Positions 46,451 through 57,959 of a DNA stretch of 64,000 bases are shown piece by piece (the first letter of the stretch is position 1; each line of letters starts with the position of its first letter). Source of the DNA: Pseudophaeomoniella oleicola. Taxonomy: Eukaryota; Ascomycota; Eurotiomycetes; Phaeomoniellales; Phaeomoniellaceae. The notes below the pieces were generated by a model, which searched no databases, was not told where the DNA came from, and saw only the letters and a list, made by a program, of their open reading frames with translations. The stretch is taken from contig QWDQ01000011.1 in assembly GCA_003868215.1 (NCBI GenBank), positions 186,001 to 250,000 of the forward strand. Reading direction: 5' to 3'. Made by a program: the position numbers and the translations under genes.

Positions 46451-49393
46451 TCATCCTCCCCTTTCACCAAAATCCTTACTCCAATCCTCATATGCTTTCA
46501 GACCCTCTTTACTCACACTAGGTCTGATATTACACAAACTTGCTTCGAAATCTTCGAAACGAATCGGGCGGATTTGATCCATTGGCGTATAAAGGAGTGC
46601 TTCACCTAAGTTTCTAAGAGGACCCATTGCCGCATCCTTGGCAAGAGACGTTATATCAGACCCGGAAAATCCTGAGATTGAGATGTTAGAAGGTCGTCTA
46701 GGAGAAATGGTCATCAAGCTGAAAACATACCTTCAGTGACCCGCACAAGGACCTCAAGGTCTTCCTCTGTGAGCTCATGCTTCTGATGGGAGAGTAGTGT
46801 CATCAATTGGGTCCGTCTAGTCTCTGTTTCGGGAAGTGGAATGTATTGTCTCCGTACAAACCTCCTTCGGGCTGCTTCATCAATATCCCAGGGGACATTT
46901 GTAGCAGCAAGCACAAGTACTCGGCTTGCATCACCTTCTTTGTCTTTGGCATCCTTCGAAACATCACGTCCAGCTGCCGCTCTCTGAAGATCTGACCACT
47001 GGATCAGAAACTCCGTTTTCGATCTCCTGCTCGCTTCATGTTCCGAGCTAGAGCTTCTGGACGAGAGTAGACTGTCGATTTCATCAACGAAGATGATACT
47101 CGGAGCGAGTTTCTTTGCCAGAGCAAAAAGAGCTCGAACCAGTTTCTCACTTTCTCCATGCCACTTACTCGTCAAGCTGCTAGCACTGATGGCAAAGAAC
47201 GTACTTCTGCTTTCTGTTGCAACAGCCCTTGCGAGCATAGTCTTGCCAGTGCCCGGTGGACCGAATAGAAGCATACCTCTGGCTGGTTCTCGAAGTCCCA
47301 TGAAAAGGTCAGGGCGAAGAAAAGGGTAGACGACGGCTTCCTTCAGGGCTTTTTTGGCGATGTCTAATCCAGCTATATCCGACCAATGCACCTCGTCGCC
47401 TTTAACCACTATTTCGTTTAGAATCTGCTTTGCAGATGCTTCGTCGACTCCACGGGGAAGGTCCTTCATGATCGCTTTGCAGCGGGCTTCCCATTCCTTT
47501 TCGGGACTGGGCGAAGAGCCTTCGGAGCCTTCGCTCGACGATGGTGTAGTGGCACGGGGTATAGGGTTAAGTTTTGAATTCTGTCTAACGGCTTTCCGCC
47601 GTCGGGCTTCGGTGGGCTTACCATGATCATCACTGCCGGAAGATGTTGAAGTATATGCCCTTGAGGATCGCGTCCGCTCGGTCCGTGGAGTGGATGTATT
47701 CGCAAGAGGTTTCCTGTGTACGTTATCCACACCAGGTCCAGCTGGATCCGGGACGTTAGATGGACGCTTGACGCCAAGGGATGTTGCTCCTGGCTTAAGT
47801 GAAGGAGGAGGATACTCCCGTCTGTATGAGAGTTCCTTGGGCTTAGATAGACGGGGAGGTGGCGGTGCTGGCTTGCTTGATATCCTTGAATTGGGGCTGT
47901 GAGGAGGTGGAGCTGGCGGTGAGGTTACCGGGATGCTGATATCGTCTCCACGAACTGAATGAAGAGGGTCTGGAAACCGGTCAGAAGCATTCTCACTGAC
48001 GCTCAATGTCCTCATACGATCTTCGACAGTGGAGGCTGCTGCTGCCGCCGCCGCCGGCGACTGCGGTTCTCTCCAACTAGATGTTGGCAGATAGTCTGAA
48101 GGACTTGGCGAGAGAATCACAGAAGTTCTTCGATATTCGTCATCGCTCACTGGCCGGGCATCGTCTAGACTCTTTCGAGCGGCGCGAGCGACTAACGAAG
48201 CATTAATCGAGTCAAGGGAAGATTTTGCAGTCGGGTTAGGCGTGGGTTGTGTAGACGAAGATTTTCCAGTGATGTCCCATGCCAGACCGGCAGCTTTGGA
48301 CGCCGCTGGGGGTTTTCGCGATACCAATCGAGCGGCCGACTTCTGCTTACCATCGTTCTTCCTCAACGTTGTCAGCATTGTCGTTTTCCGGTGATCGGGG
48401 CTGGGGCTCCTAGATGCTTTTTGAGAAGGTACAGGTAATGTTGGTGCTGCTGGTAGCCTTGAAGGTGAATTGTTGGCTCGGTTTGAACCCCTTGATCTCG
48501 TCTGCGTCAGCTTATCAGTGCTACCACCTCTAGACGTATATGATGGTCTCGACGGTAGTGACGGCGGCTTAGGAAGTTCGTCAACAGTGACTGGTGGCAC
48601 AGTGCCTCCTCCAATCCATCCATTTCCGGAAGAACCAACGCTGGTAGCAATCGTAGCACTGGAAGATTTGGTCGTGGTTGCATTCGACGGCGCTGATTTG
48701 TTTCTCTCTGCAGCTTTCCGAGCAGCCTTTTCTTCCTTTGCAATGCGTTTTGCCTCCTTCTCTGCCTCCTTGCGAGACTTCTCGAGCGCCTCAAGCACAT
48801 CGACCCGTTCCTTGCACTGGAGTTCCATCTCCTTCAAGGACTCCTGTAAAGCCCGCTCCGTCTCGGTCTTGGGAACATAGCCTGCTGGGACTTGATATGC
48901 ATTGTGATGATAGATGGTATTCAGCGCCGAGCGCCATGACCGGAGAGCTTCTGCTTCGTTATCCTAAAACATCCAGAAAAGCCTGATTAGCACTATGATT
49001 CGATCGGGAGTCAAATGCATAGGCTCATATGCTCATGTGCATTGGAGGGGTCTTACCTGACGTTCAAAATAGATGGCAGTCGAACAGGTCAGATAGCACT
49101 CATCATACGTCTTCTGCATAGACGTATAAGGCTTGCTACGCATCATTGTATCGAATCTGGCGCTGTTCGTTGCCCATGTGAAGCCGAAGTGGACGTAGAC
49201 TGTGAGGCTTGCAAATGTCACAATGTCCGGTCTGAGGGTGGAGTGGTTGTTGGTTAGGACAAGGATTTTGGAGGCTTGATCGACCCGCCGTGACGTACTC
49301 TGAGGCCCCTACCGTGGTATTAGCGGATCCAATTCCGGGGGTCGTTTTTGGGGTGGCTGAGGCCGCTAAAACACCAAATCCTCTACTACTCAT
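46451..49393 (-). CDS. Spastin/fidgetin/Sap1-like AAA ATPase with MIT-like N-terminus
   Basis: Member of the meiotic/VPS4 clade of AAA ATPases, which remodel protein assemblies such as microtubules or ESCRT-III; yeast Sap1 is the closest type. Exons: 49393-49299, 49231-49057, 48963-46731, 46671-46451 (introns 66, 93, 59 nt), 907 aa. An MIT-like helical block is clear: [10 protein letters not shown] joined across an intron to [20 protein letters not shown], then [14 protein letters not shown] disordered Ser/Pro/Arg-rich stretch of about 450 residues follows. The AAA core has [16 protein letters not shown], Walker A GPPGTGKT (about 657-664), Walker [15 protein letters not shown] (about 709-722), arginine fingers [15 protein letters not shown] and [16 protein letters not shown]. 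The first exon is uncertain: an alternative start at ATG 49146 gives 847 aa. Confidence 0.9.
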
Positions 49394-49908
49394 ACCGGGA
49401 CATTCACATTCAGCCTACACGAGACGAGGTAACAAGGTCATGCTATGCAGATGGCGCATGATTCCAACTCATTTTGATTGACTGTGTATCCATAGCAGCG
49501 CACGTCAGTCAGTCGCCCTTCTGCGTTCGTCCGTCTACACGCTCGCCTTTTATATGTACAATGCTCTACCTACCGGTTATCTCTGGCGAATGCCAGACTT
49601 CTGCAAGGTACAGCCACCATCGTCGCAGAATACGCTCGAGCAGATAATAAAACCACCAGAATCCGCTCGTGAACAGTATTAAACACACTGCGACGCTTGC
49701 GAATAAGTATGATAGACACCACGTTCAAGTACTGAGCCCGGCCCACCCAACCATCCAAAGACCAACCCGATCACGGCAATCGTGCAACAACAGGCCGACA
49801 AGTACCGCACATATGGCTCATGAATCCTTCAACGCCGCGAAGATGGTATGAAAATCCATGTAGTTACCGAAGCGAAATGTCTTGGGTATCATGTGGACAA
49901 AATAAATT
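49394..49908. other. AAA ATPase upstream region / carrier 3' flank; no gene seen
   Basis: 515 bp with no supported frame. The AAA ATPase promoter lies here. Confidence 0.5.
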
Positions 49909-51281
49909 TCATCTTTTTGCATAAGCACCAGAAGCTTCCGCATGCCGCCTGAAATATGCCTTGGCCATCTCGTACGATGTCCTGGAAAAGTCAGTACACC
50001 GACATTACTAAAGAAAGATAGCGGATACTCACCAGCATATCGCTGTGCTGGGCATAGTTGTGATGATCCTAGGTTTCAAACCGCGAAAGAAACCTGCCCA
50101 GCCGAACTGTCGCTTGATGATAGCTGCAGCATTAAAAAGTCCCTTGACTGATCTGATCTCTTGTTCCTGTGATAACCCCCTCGTCTGCAACAATGTTTTG
50201 ATAACATCCAATGGAGTTGTAATACCTGCGGCGAAGGCCCCCGCCAGACCTCCAGCGATACAATGTGTAAAAGGGTCATATGACTTCGAAGGGTTCATGA
50301 CTTTTGAGAGGGACTCATACGCCATGAATTGCGTAGCAGTGAACGGTATGGTCATACATAAAGTTGTTGGATAGGACACATAGAAAGCCGAGAAACCTTC
50401 ATTGCGGTACACACTCCGTGCGCAAGCTGCAATTGAAGGGTATGTCGAGCCATGCACTTGCATGCGCTGCTTGATCACTGCATCTTGCATTTAGCTGATG
50501 GCGCCAGCGAAGACGATTGGGTGTATGAGGACTCACCATCAAATGGATTCATAAGAGCATCACTCGAAATTGTAGCACATGCACCGCTGAGAGCTATGAA
50601 AGGTCACTATTGACTTCTCACTCCGCGGTAACTCCGGTACTCACCAGCCGCACCAGGGTGGTGTTTGTCATCTGCAGCGTTACCACCTGCTAAATCCTTG
50701 ACCATCTCGTATGTGCCAAAATATACCGCGTGCGCAGGGCCTGGATCCTATCAGCATGGACAAGGGGTGTGTTCTCCTATTCTCTTGCATACCAGCTCCT
50801 ATTATCACACTAGAAACGCCTCTCCATAACGTCCGGATTCCCTCAAGCCGTGATATTGTTGACACTGCATTCGTGAGACCGGTGTACAGGCCTCCCGAAG
50901 AAGGATTTATGATTTGCATTCTGGTCTGTTGAGGCGCAAGAATCAGCTACTGCTGTTATGACTTAGTATAGGTCCCAATGGTTCGTACCTTGAGCAAATC
51001 GACGGGATACATCACGGAGTGCTCCTATCCATAAGTTAGCAGACCGTTCCCACTTGATCACGATGTAAAAAGATGATACGTACTGCGATGCCTGCAAATG
51101 CGCCCGCCAGCATGTTGTGGCTAAGCGAGTAGTTTGGGGGTAATGCCTCATAGCTATTGAAAACATATCCTTGTCAGCCCTTATATCTAATCTGATCGCA
51201 GTCGCCATAACACGGCGGCATAGAAGGCAGGTAGCCGACGTACTCGAACTCTTCGACCGGTATTGGATCGTGAGCTGCCAT
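49909..51281 (-). CDS. Mitochondrial iron carrier, MRS3/MRS4 (mitoferrin) type
   Basis: Inner-membrane carrier that brings ferrous iron into the matrix for Fe-S cluster and haem synthesis. Eight exons: 51281-51244, 51153-51084, 51024-50989, 50925-50793, 50740-50645, 50593-50537, 50477-50033, 49981-49909 (seven introns of 51-90 nt), 315 aa. It shows three tandem carrier repeats with the signatures MYPVDLLKTRMQ, MNPFDVIKQRMQVHG and TTPLDVIKTLLQTRG, and the mitoferrin-like YEALPPNYSLSHNMLAGAFA at the start. GPAHAVYFGTYEMVKD closes the first repeat. Two acceptors were moved to the downstream AG (GATCCAG|GC, GATGCAG|TG) because only those keep the frame. Substrate is inferred from family resemblance. 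Confidence 0.92.
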
Positions 51282-52408
51282 ATGTGAGGTTTGAAGTGTC
51301 GGGGACACCGCAGGGCGAACCTGCAAAGTGGTTGAGGCAGACAATGTGACGAAGGTATTGCAGCTAGATAAAAAATGCCCTCAGGAATTTTCTGATACAG
51401 GGACCAGATTCAGGTGAACAACCTAGAGATCATGAAGTATTCTGTAGATAGGGTATATTGTAGATGCAGGAGAATATTGCAAATAGAACGGGAATCAAAT
51501 GAGAATCGTTTTTATGGTCAGAACTGGTGGTTATGAAATTGTCGCAATGGCAAACATAAATCTTTCTTGTCTTTCTTTCCTTTCTTTCCATTCTTTCCAG
51601 ACCGGGGTTGGGCCAGCTGGAGCTTGCGGAAACGGACGAAATCCCTGGAGCGAGAAGAGGAGCCCTTTTTTTTTTGACGTTAATTAATAAGTGATCCTCT
51701 TGATTTTAGGTAGAACTTAGCGTTACATTTATGCTATGAGGGCGGAATCTCGTTACCGGCCCCGTTCGGTGACGCCTATGACTTACAACTACGGCTGCCA
51801 GCCTTTACCCATGTGAGCCTATCGCCGCCTATTCCCCTGCCTAAGACCCATGACGGGTTCGGCTCTCGGCCCTAAGATATCGGGCTCGGTTTAACCTCTA
51901 GATCTCATCCTTACCTTCCATACCTTTGCCAGTCTCACCAGTCTCGCCATTCTGTTCTGCAAGTCTCCTCAAGCTTTGCTTCCTGTTCTTTCATCCGATC
52001 TCGGCTCACTGTCCGCCCCGTCACGTCTCTGTCCTCGGCAATGCATATAGCACTTCTATGTCCGACGCAACATCTGCAATGGTTTTGGAATACTCATTGG
52101 CATATAGCATCGTCGTCACATTGATTGGTAAAAGTACTTTACATAAAATAGACAAGGCACCATTCTCGCATTGTATACTTCCTTTCTTCAGATCATGACC
52201 GCGCATAGACAATCAAAAGCGCCCAGTATGCCCTGCCTTACCCCTGCATTCCAACGCCATGGCTGTATCAATTTCTCCTGTCACTGTTCCGTCACTGCAT
52301 TGTTCTCGCTCAAGCCAGATTTGAAAATAGTACGGACACGTTGGTATGCCATGCTGTTAAGGCCACCATATTGTAAGAGTACTGTCGAATCAGATCGTCG
52401 TTTGTACA
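51282..52408. other. Carrier upstream region / RBR ligase 3' flank; no gene seen
   Basis: 1.1 kb. It contains a T run at about 51666-51675 and a GC-rich stretch near 51740-51890. No protein-like frame and no cloverleaf could be assembled. Confidence 0.5.
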
Positions 52409-54133
52409 TCATGAAAGCTCAACGTTGAATTGCCAGACACCTGTGCGTAATTAGTACAATGCCCAGAGTCTCCAAGTCCTTCATCAGAAACGTACCGTTC
52501 TTCAAGTTTTCTGCAGTATCACTGAGCAGGATTACCCTTCTCTTTTGGCAATACGCAGTCTTGTCAAGAATATCGACCTTTAAGCCAGCCAATTCCGGTA
52601 TGGGTTTCTCAAACATCTGACTCAGACTCTCCACGGCAAGTTCTAGATCCTTCTGATTGTCTTCAAATATCTCCGTCAGATTGTTCCTTTCGAGATAGAA
52701 GGCGAATGCGTAAGTCCATTTCAATGTTTGACGGCATTGTTGTAGTGTCTGTGACGCGGTCTCCAAGAATTGCACCTCAATCCAGGACATGCCAGACTGT
52801 GATTGCAAGCCTGTCATCTTCTTCTCTGTCTTCAGATACAGATCCTTATCAAGTTTGGCCGACTGTTCATGGTTGGCATATCGATTGTAGTAATGAAGAT
52901 ATCTCTCCAAAGAATGTCGGGACCTGGCTTGAGCATCTCGTGCCTCGGCCCCAGATTTCTCCTCGAAGCGGTTACAGTTGTAGAAGCTGGAGCCATGCTC
53001 CGACCACAATCCCATACACATCCAGCAGAATTCATGCTTACACTTCCTGCAAGTCATATGATTGCAACCGCCATTCTTTTCGATGGTTGACTGGCATCTG
53101 GGGCACTCCTTGGTGTTGGCTGATATCCAATTCGATGTCTCGGAGTCATCTTCACACTTCTTCAGCCACATCTTCACCAACGAGCACGGCCCAGGCTGGT
53201 GATCTTGGAGGGTGCAACCGAAACAGAAACTGTGTTTGCAATAGCAACTGACTGTCGGCACAATACGTTTCAGATCTCGCTTCTTGACGCCACAATCAAC
53301 AGCATACTCGCACTCTGGAGCTGGACACCATTTGAGGTTCTCCTTGTCGTCAACATAGGTTCTCGTAAGCAAAACATCGTATCTGCCTCTGGTTAGCTGA
53401 AGTTTCTCTTCTGGGCAAAGACATAGCCGACCTGGCCTTGGTGTCACCATCTACGAGCAGCCTGACCGAGTCAGAGTCAATGATGCGATGACATCCATCT
53501 CTGGGACATTGTATCCTTGCTGCTTCTCCTTCTTCTTTGATTTTCTGGGTCAGGTAATGAGCGTAACAGTCCACGCAATAGCGATGATCGCAGACCATGG
53601 CGTATGTTTGCATTTCTGGACTGTCTTCGAAACAAATCTCGCAGGTAAATCCTGGCACTGTTTTGGTCTGCGGAGCCTCCGAAGCACTTGGCCCGAGGCC
53701 TGCTGCTTCCAGGGTTTCATCCGGCTTGTCCATATATCCCTCTATAAGCCTTTCTTTATTCCACCGCGAATATCTCAAAAGAATCGCCGAGTACTCCGGA
53801 GGAAGGCCGAGGATAGTGGTAACTTCATCGATCTGCTTACTTTGCTGAGCTTGTATGTCTGCTGGACTCAGCACCTTATATTCCACTTCGTACGGCTTCC
53901 TCGCCGTTTTGATGAGTTCTTTGTCATAGGTAAAGCCTTCGTCGTGGTCTGCGTCATCGAAATCTAGAGGAAAACACAGGGTCAGTCACGCAAACATGAG
54001 ACAACTAGGATCAAATATGTATAGCGGTGTCAACCTTACCTTCCCCGATGCTAACGTCATCGTCACTGTCTTGCGTGCCCCCAAAATCCCCTTGGCTTGA
54101 AGCATCACTCATAAAGTCGTCATCAGAGTCCAT
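52409..54133 (-). CDS. Ariadne-type RBR E3 ubiquitin ligase
   Basis: RING-between-RING ligase; ubiquitin passes from the E2 to a cysteine in RING2 before reaching the substrate. Exons: 54133-54040, 53963-53432, 53382-52496, 52440-52409 (introns 76, 49, 55 nt), 514 aa, matching Ariadne-1/yeast Hel1 length. An acidic N-terminus (MDSDDDFMSD..) precedes a UBA-like block (EVTTILGLPPEYSAILLRYS). RING1 starts at Cys139 (CEICFED..), IBR covers about 223-290 (WCPAPECEYAVDC, CYCKHSFCFGC), and RING2 about 300-345 with catalytic Cys315 in GGCNHM. The helical Ariadne domain (RYLHYYNRYANHEQS, QTLKWTYAFAFYL) closes with ENLKNGVWQFNVELS. Retaining the 49-nt intron would shift frame within the RING1-IBR linker. 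Confidence 0.95.
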
Positions 54134-55078
54134 GATGCGCGTCGACGGCGAAGCGAGCTCGGTTTGGGGGGTGGCGGGAAGGTCGGCTGTCTGTTCTTTA
54201 TCGGTGGTCTTGACGGCCTTCCGTGAAATGGGGAGATCTTCCTCTTCAGATTCGACGGCTTTGCGTTTTCTCGTCTGAGTAGACGTGGTGGCGGTTATAA
54301 CGATAAGCCCAGCACCAGAGTCTCGTGGAATCGAGACTCGAGCACCGGCTTACCAATTACTTTGACCGGGTATGTCAGGTGGTGGTGGTAGTGGGGTCAG
54401 AAACGGACAGTGGCAATCAAAAGCGAATGCATGAGCATGGAATGAAAGAGAAAGAACCAGTATATGCGCACTGTGCAGCTATTAACCAAAAGACAGGCAG
54501 AGCAGAAAACAAGTAAATAATTGCAGAGTAAATCGCAGTGCAGAGGTCGTCGTCTGAGTAAACGTGAAGGAGTAGGGGAATGACGGGGCAAGCCGAAGCG
54601 TTAGACAGTCAAGTTAGACTTGGAGATCTGATGTTGCACTTCTGATGAGGCACAGACCCCACGTACCGTACCGTACCACTGTGCGGCGTGCACTCACTTC
54701 CATCATTAGCCGGGAACGTAGCTTCCCTGTCTTTTGATAAGGTATCTTCCTTTCCTACTCCCAAGTATCAACTACATACCTAAAGTATCTTACCAACGGT
54801 CCGCGGTCTGACTGTGTATGAATTTATATAATGCCGCAACTCGCTAAAGTAGGCATCAAGGCTTTGAGCAAGAGCTGGGGATGCTATGGCTGTTGCCTTT
54901 GCGTCTAGTGCCTAGTTCCTATGTGTCTTCCCGTGCGTTAGTGATCGAGCGGCATCGGAATACGTGATCAGTCATCTACGGTGGCAGACGAAAAGGTAGT
55001 ATTACATGGTGTATCACTACTTGATGAAAATCCTGATCATCTGTCTTGTGAGGGAGTCCAGTTTCATTTACATGTGCT
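54134..55078. other. RBR ligase upstream region / eIF2B-epsilon 3' flank; no gene seen
   Basis: 945 bp. A short tandem of GTACC occurs at about 54663-54677. No supported frame; presumed RBR promoter. Confidence 0.5.
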
Positions 55079-57202
55079 TTACTCATCATCGTCTTCTTCT
55101 TCGCCTTCGCTACTTTCTTCCTCTGCGTTCTGTAACCACTCAACGAACTGACTCGTGGTCTCTCTTACCCTTTTCATTTCCTCGGTCGCACTACTCCTTT
55201 CATCAGCCCACCAGCTTGTGAAGACATCCTCTTCAAACGCCTCGCGATCGTATAGATCCTTGCAGACGAACAGCAGAATTCTTTCACCTTCGGCTCTATG
55301 GCAGAGGTCCTTTTGCACAGCCAACAGAAATTCAATCTGGTCGGAATGTGAATGTTCAGCACCTTCGCGTTGTATGAGGATCTCATAACGTTTTAAGGTC
55401 GTAGAGACTATGGAAGATATAGCAGAAGATCCTGAATCAGTGGATTCAATAGTGCTTTGAATATGTTTCATCAGTGCTGTAGCAACGGCTCTGCGGACTT
55501 GTTGTTCGCTGGAGTTATTGGAGAAGCGGAGGCCCATAAGTTCGACACGTACGTCGTCGGGATCGGTGTTGGACTGCATCCGTTCATATAATGAGGTCAC
55601 TGCTTCATGGTGGAACCGAGACAACGATTCTGTGTCCTTTTCGGACAAGGAGTCATCTGAAACATCCGTCAAGAACGACTCTTTGCGTGAGGCGGGACCA
55701 GATTCGGAACCGGAATCATCCAAAAGCTCGGAACTGGCTGAAGAAAGAGAAGAAGTAGAGGAGGCAAAGGTTGGAGTTGTATAGAATGCAGCTTTTGCTA
55801 TGTCGGTGCTGAAGGTAGAGACCTCATCTTCGTCCGGTTCATATCGGTATCCTTCTCCCATTTCGCCAACCAGTGTTTTGTCGGTTGGCACCAATTTGCC
55901 ATCTTCGTCAGGTGCTCGCGTGATCATGGCACCACGGGGGATGTGCATGTCATCGGAGATAATGACGCCGAACGAAAGTACTGCTCCGGTATCGATTGTG
56001 CAACGATTCCCAACCACGGCTTCATCAGCAATAATTGTACGAGTGATCTTTGTACCGTCAGCAATGGTGACATTGTCCCAAATGTATGCGCTGTCTATGT
56101 AGACGTCTTTTCCGATTTGACAATCCCGTCCAATGACTGCGTCTTTTATAATACTTCTGTCTCCGACACTTGAGCCGGACCCGATAACTGACCCGTTCTT
56201 GATGGTGCAAGATCTGGCCAGAATAACACCGTCTTCCTGATAATTGTGGCCATTTCGTAGGTGAAAGTGCTGGGTTGGAACCAGATTGGAGTCAGGGCAC
56301 AGTGGATAGGTCCACCGGGATGAGATGTCCTTGCTCAGGAGGTCATAGTATGGAAGATTCGCAGCTCTTGCAGCATAATGCTCCTTGATGATATACGTAT
56401 GGATTGTCTTACCATTCAATTCGTAATCCTTCAACACCCCGTAAAGAAACTCCTTCCTTGGTTGTTGGTTGTCAAAGTTATCCGACCATAGACCCAGCAC
56501 ATCGGGAGTGCAGATATCTATTCTGCAATCTACAAGATCTTGCCTAATGTCAATCTCAGGATGTGCTCGGAGGACATCTGGATCAATGTGAACGTGAGAT
56601 CCTGGCAGCGGTTCTTCATAGTGGAGACACCTGTCTTTTGTAGGGTCGATAACGAAGGTGGGATTTCCAGCTGCTGTCGATGTACTAGCAGACCTGTGGC
56701 CTTCCCGGAGGAGCATAGTCATGATTGCGTTCTTGTCCTTCTCCCGCCGCGCACGGTGTTGCTTGAGAGCATCCTCGAATGGAAAATTGCTGATAATATC
56801 TCCGCTAACGGTGAGGAAGTCGCTGGTAATGAAGTTTTTGCCGTCCAAGTCTCTCATAACGTCTCCCACTGATGCCGCCATCGACCTTAGGAAGATGAAT
56901 TTTTTGAATGGAGATGTCGCGAGCTTCCACTTTGATGCATCAATGTACTTCTCAACTTGATCGGTATGTGCACCGCCGTACAGGAAGACATCCTGGACGC
57001 CAGCATTTGCTAGATACTCCAAAGTGTATTCAATAAGTGGCACGTTTGCCAACGGCAGGAGACAGCGTGGACGCTCCAGAGTCAGCGGTGCGAATCGCGT
57101 TTCAAAAGTGTCCGCGAGAACCACAGCTTGCAGCACATATTCACGGTCCTCCTCTCCAGTCTTAGACTTGGCAGCACCAGATCTGTCCTTCTTTGGTGCC
57201 AT
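55079..57202 (-). CDS. GCD6: Translation initiation factor eIF2B subunit epsilon
   Basis: Catalytic subunit of eIF2B, the guanine-nucleotide exchange factor that recharges eIF2 with GTP. One uninterrupted frame, 707 aa (yeast GCD6 712). Domains in order: a nucleotidyltransferase-like domain, residues about 20-240 (LQAVVLADTFETRFAPLTLE, RPRCLLPLANVPLIEYTLEY). Next comes a left-handed beta-helix of hexapeptide repeats, about 330-460 (DRSIIKDAVIGRDCQIGKDV, IDSAYIWDNVTIADGTKI). A C-terminal W2/eIF5C HEAT domain from about 535 follows, with acidic/aromatic boxes (FTSWWADE) and an acidic end (EEESSEGEEEDDDE). The linker contains Ser-rich stretches. Confidence 0.97.
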   Translation of the reverse strand: MAPKKDRSGAAKSKTGEEDREYVLQAVVLADTFETRFAPLTLERPRCLLPLANVPLIEYTLEYLANAGVQDVFLYGGAHTDQVEKYIDASKWKLATSPFKKFIFLRSMAASVGDVMRDLDGKNFITSDFLTVSGDIISNFPFEDALKQHRARREKDKNAIMTMLLREGHRSASTSTAAGNPTFVIDPTKDRCLHYEEPLPGSHVHIDPDVLRAHPEIDIRQDLVDCRIDICTPDVLGLWSDNFDNQQPRKEFLYGVLKDYELNGKTIHTYIIKEHYAARAANLPYYDLLSKDISSRWTYPLCPDSNLVPTQHFHLRNGHNYQEDGVILARSCTIKNGSVIGSGSSVGDRSIIKDAVIGRDCQIGKDVYIDSAYIWDNVTIADGTKITRTIIADEAVVGNRCTIDTGAVLSFGVIISDDMHIPRGAMITRAPDEDGKLVPTDKTLVGEMGEGYRYEPDEDEVSTFSTDIAKAAFYTTPTFASSTSSLSSASSELLDDSGSESGPASRKESFLTDVSDDSLSEKDTESLSRFHHEAVTSLYERMQSNTDPDDVRVELMGLRFSNNSSEQQVRRAVATALMKHIQSTIESTDSGSSAISSIVSTTLKRYEILIQREGAEHSHSDQIEFLLAVQKDLCHRAEGERILLFVCKDLYDREAFEEDVFTSWWADERSSATEEMKRVRETTSQFVEWLQNAEEESSEGEEEDDDE

Positions 57203-57959
57203 TTCGTATCAGCCACAAAATTCAAGGCTTCCTTGATAGATAGATTATGGTCCTAGTTTGATGCAAATCCTCGAGCGGAGCAACCTGCATTATTCTTCGC
57301 AATCACAGTGGTCGTTTCAACTGAACACTTTTGGGACCTGAGGAGATGCATCAAATGAACTGGCTGTGTGGTGTTTGCTCTCCTTGGTGAGTGAATTAGC
57401 GAGCCTTGATATATGATATCTCGAGGAGTCATTGGCCTGAAAATTATATCCGAGTTAATTTGACGGAAAAAGCGGGCGAATCAGGCTGCGCTTCAAGCGT
57501 CCGGATCGTCTCCACATGCACCCTCCGAGTAAGAATTCGGTACATTGGCAACATCAGGAATCTCAGTAAGTCAGGTAAGTCAGGTATCTTGAGCTGAACA
57601 TGTTCGTCTTTATCAATATTGTCCTCCTATCAGTCTGTCTAAAAAGCATACATCGCCACTCAGGAGCAGACCCGAGGCCGATCTCTATCACACTCCTCGT
57701 TCTAAAATACAGTACTACCTTCAAGTGGTATCATCGGATTGACTATAACATGACAGTAGATATCCCTTTCCCATCATTTATTTGGTCATCAAGAGTAACG
57801 CCAGTGAACGCATCCATGCCGATCACAATGTCAATTAGTTATTATCCATTTCCCTGAAATAGATTGCCCAGCCGGAAGCCCAAAATGGCAATCGCTCACC
57901 AGCTCGAAAGTCCCAACCATATAATACCATTACCAACGCCCTCTCAAAGGTTTCAACGT
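57203..57959. other. eIF2B-epsilon upstream region / SKN7 3' flank; no gene seen
   Basis: 757 bp with no supported frame. The eIF2B-epsilon promoter lies next to 57203. Confidence 0.5.

Noticed and set aside
51740-51890. GC-rich patch considered as a tRNA or rRNA fragment
   Set aside because: No conserved tRNA boxes and no recognisable rRNA segment.
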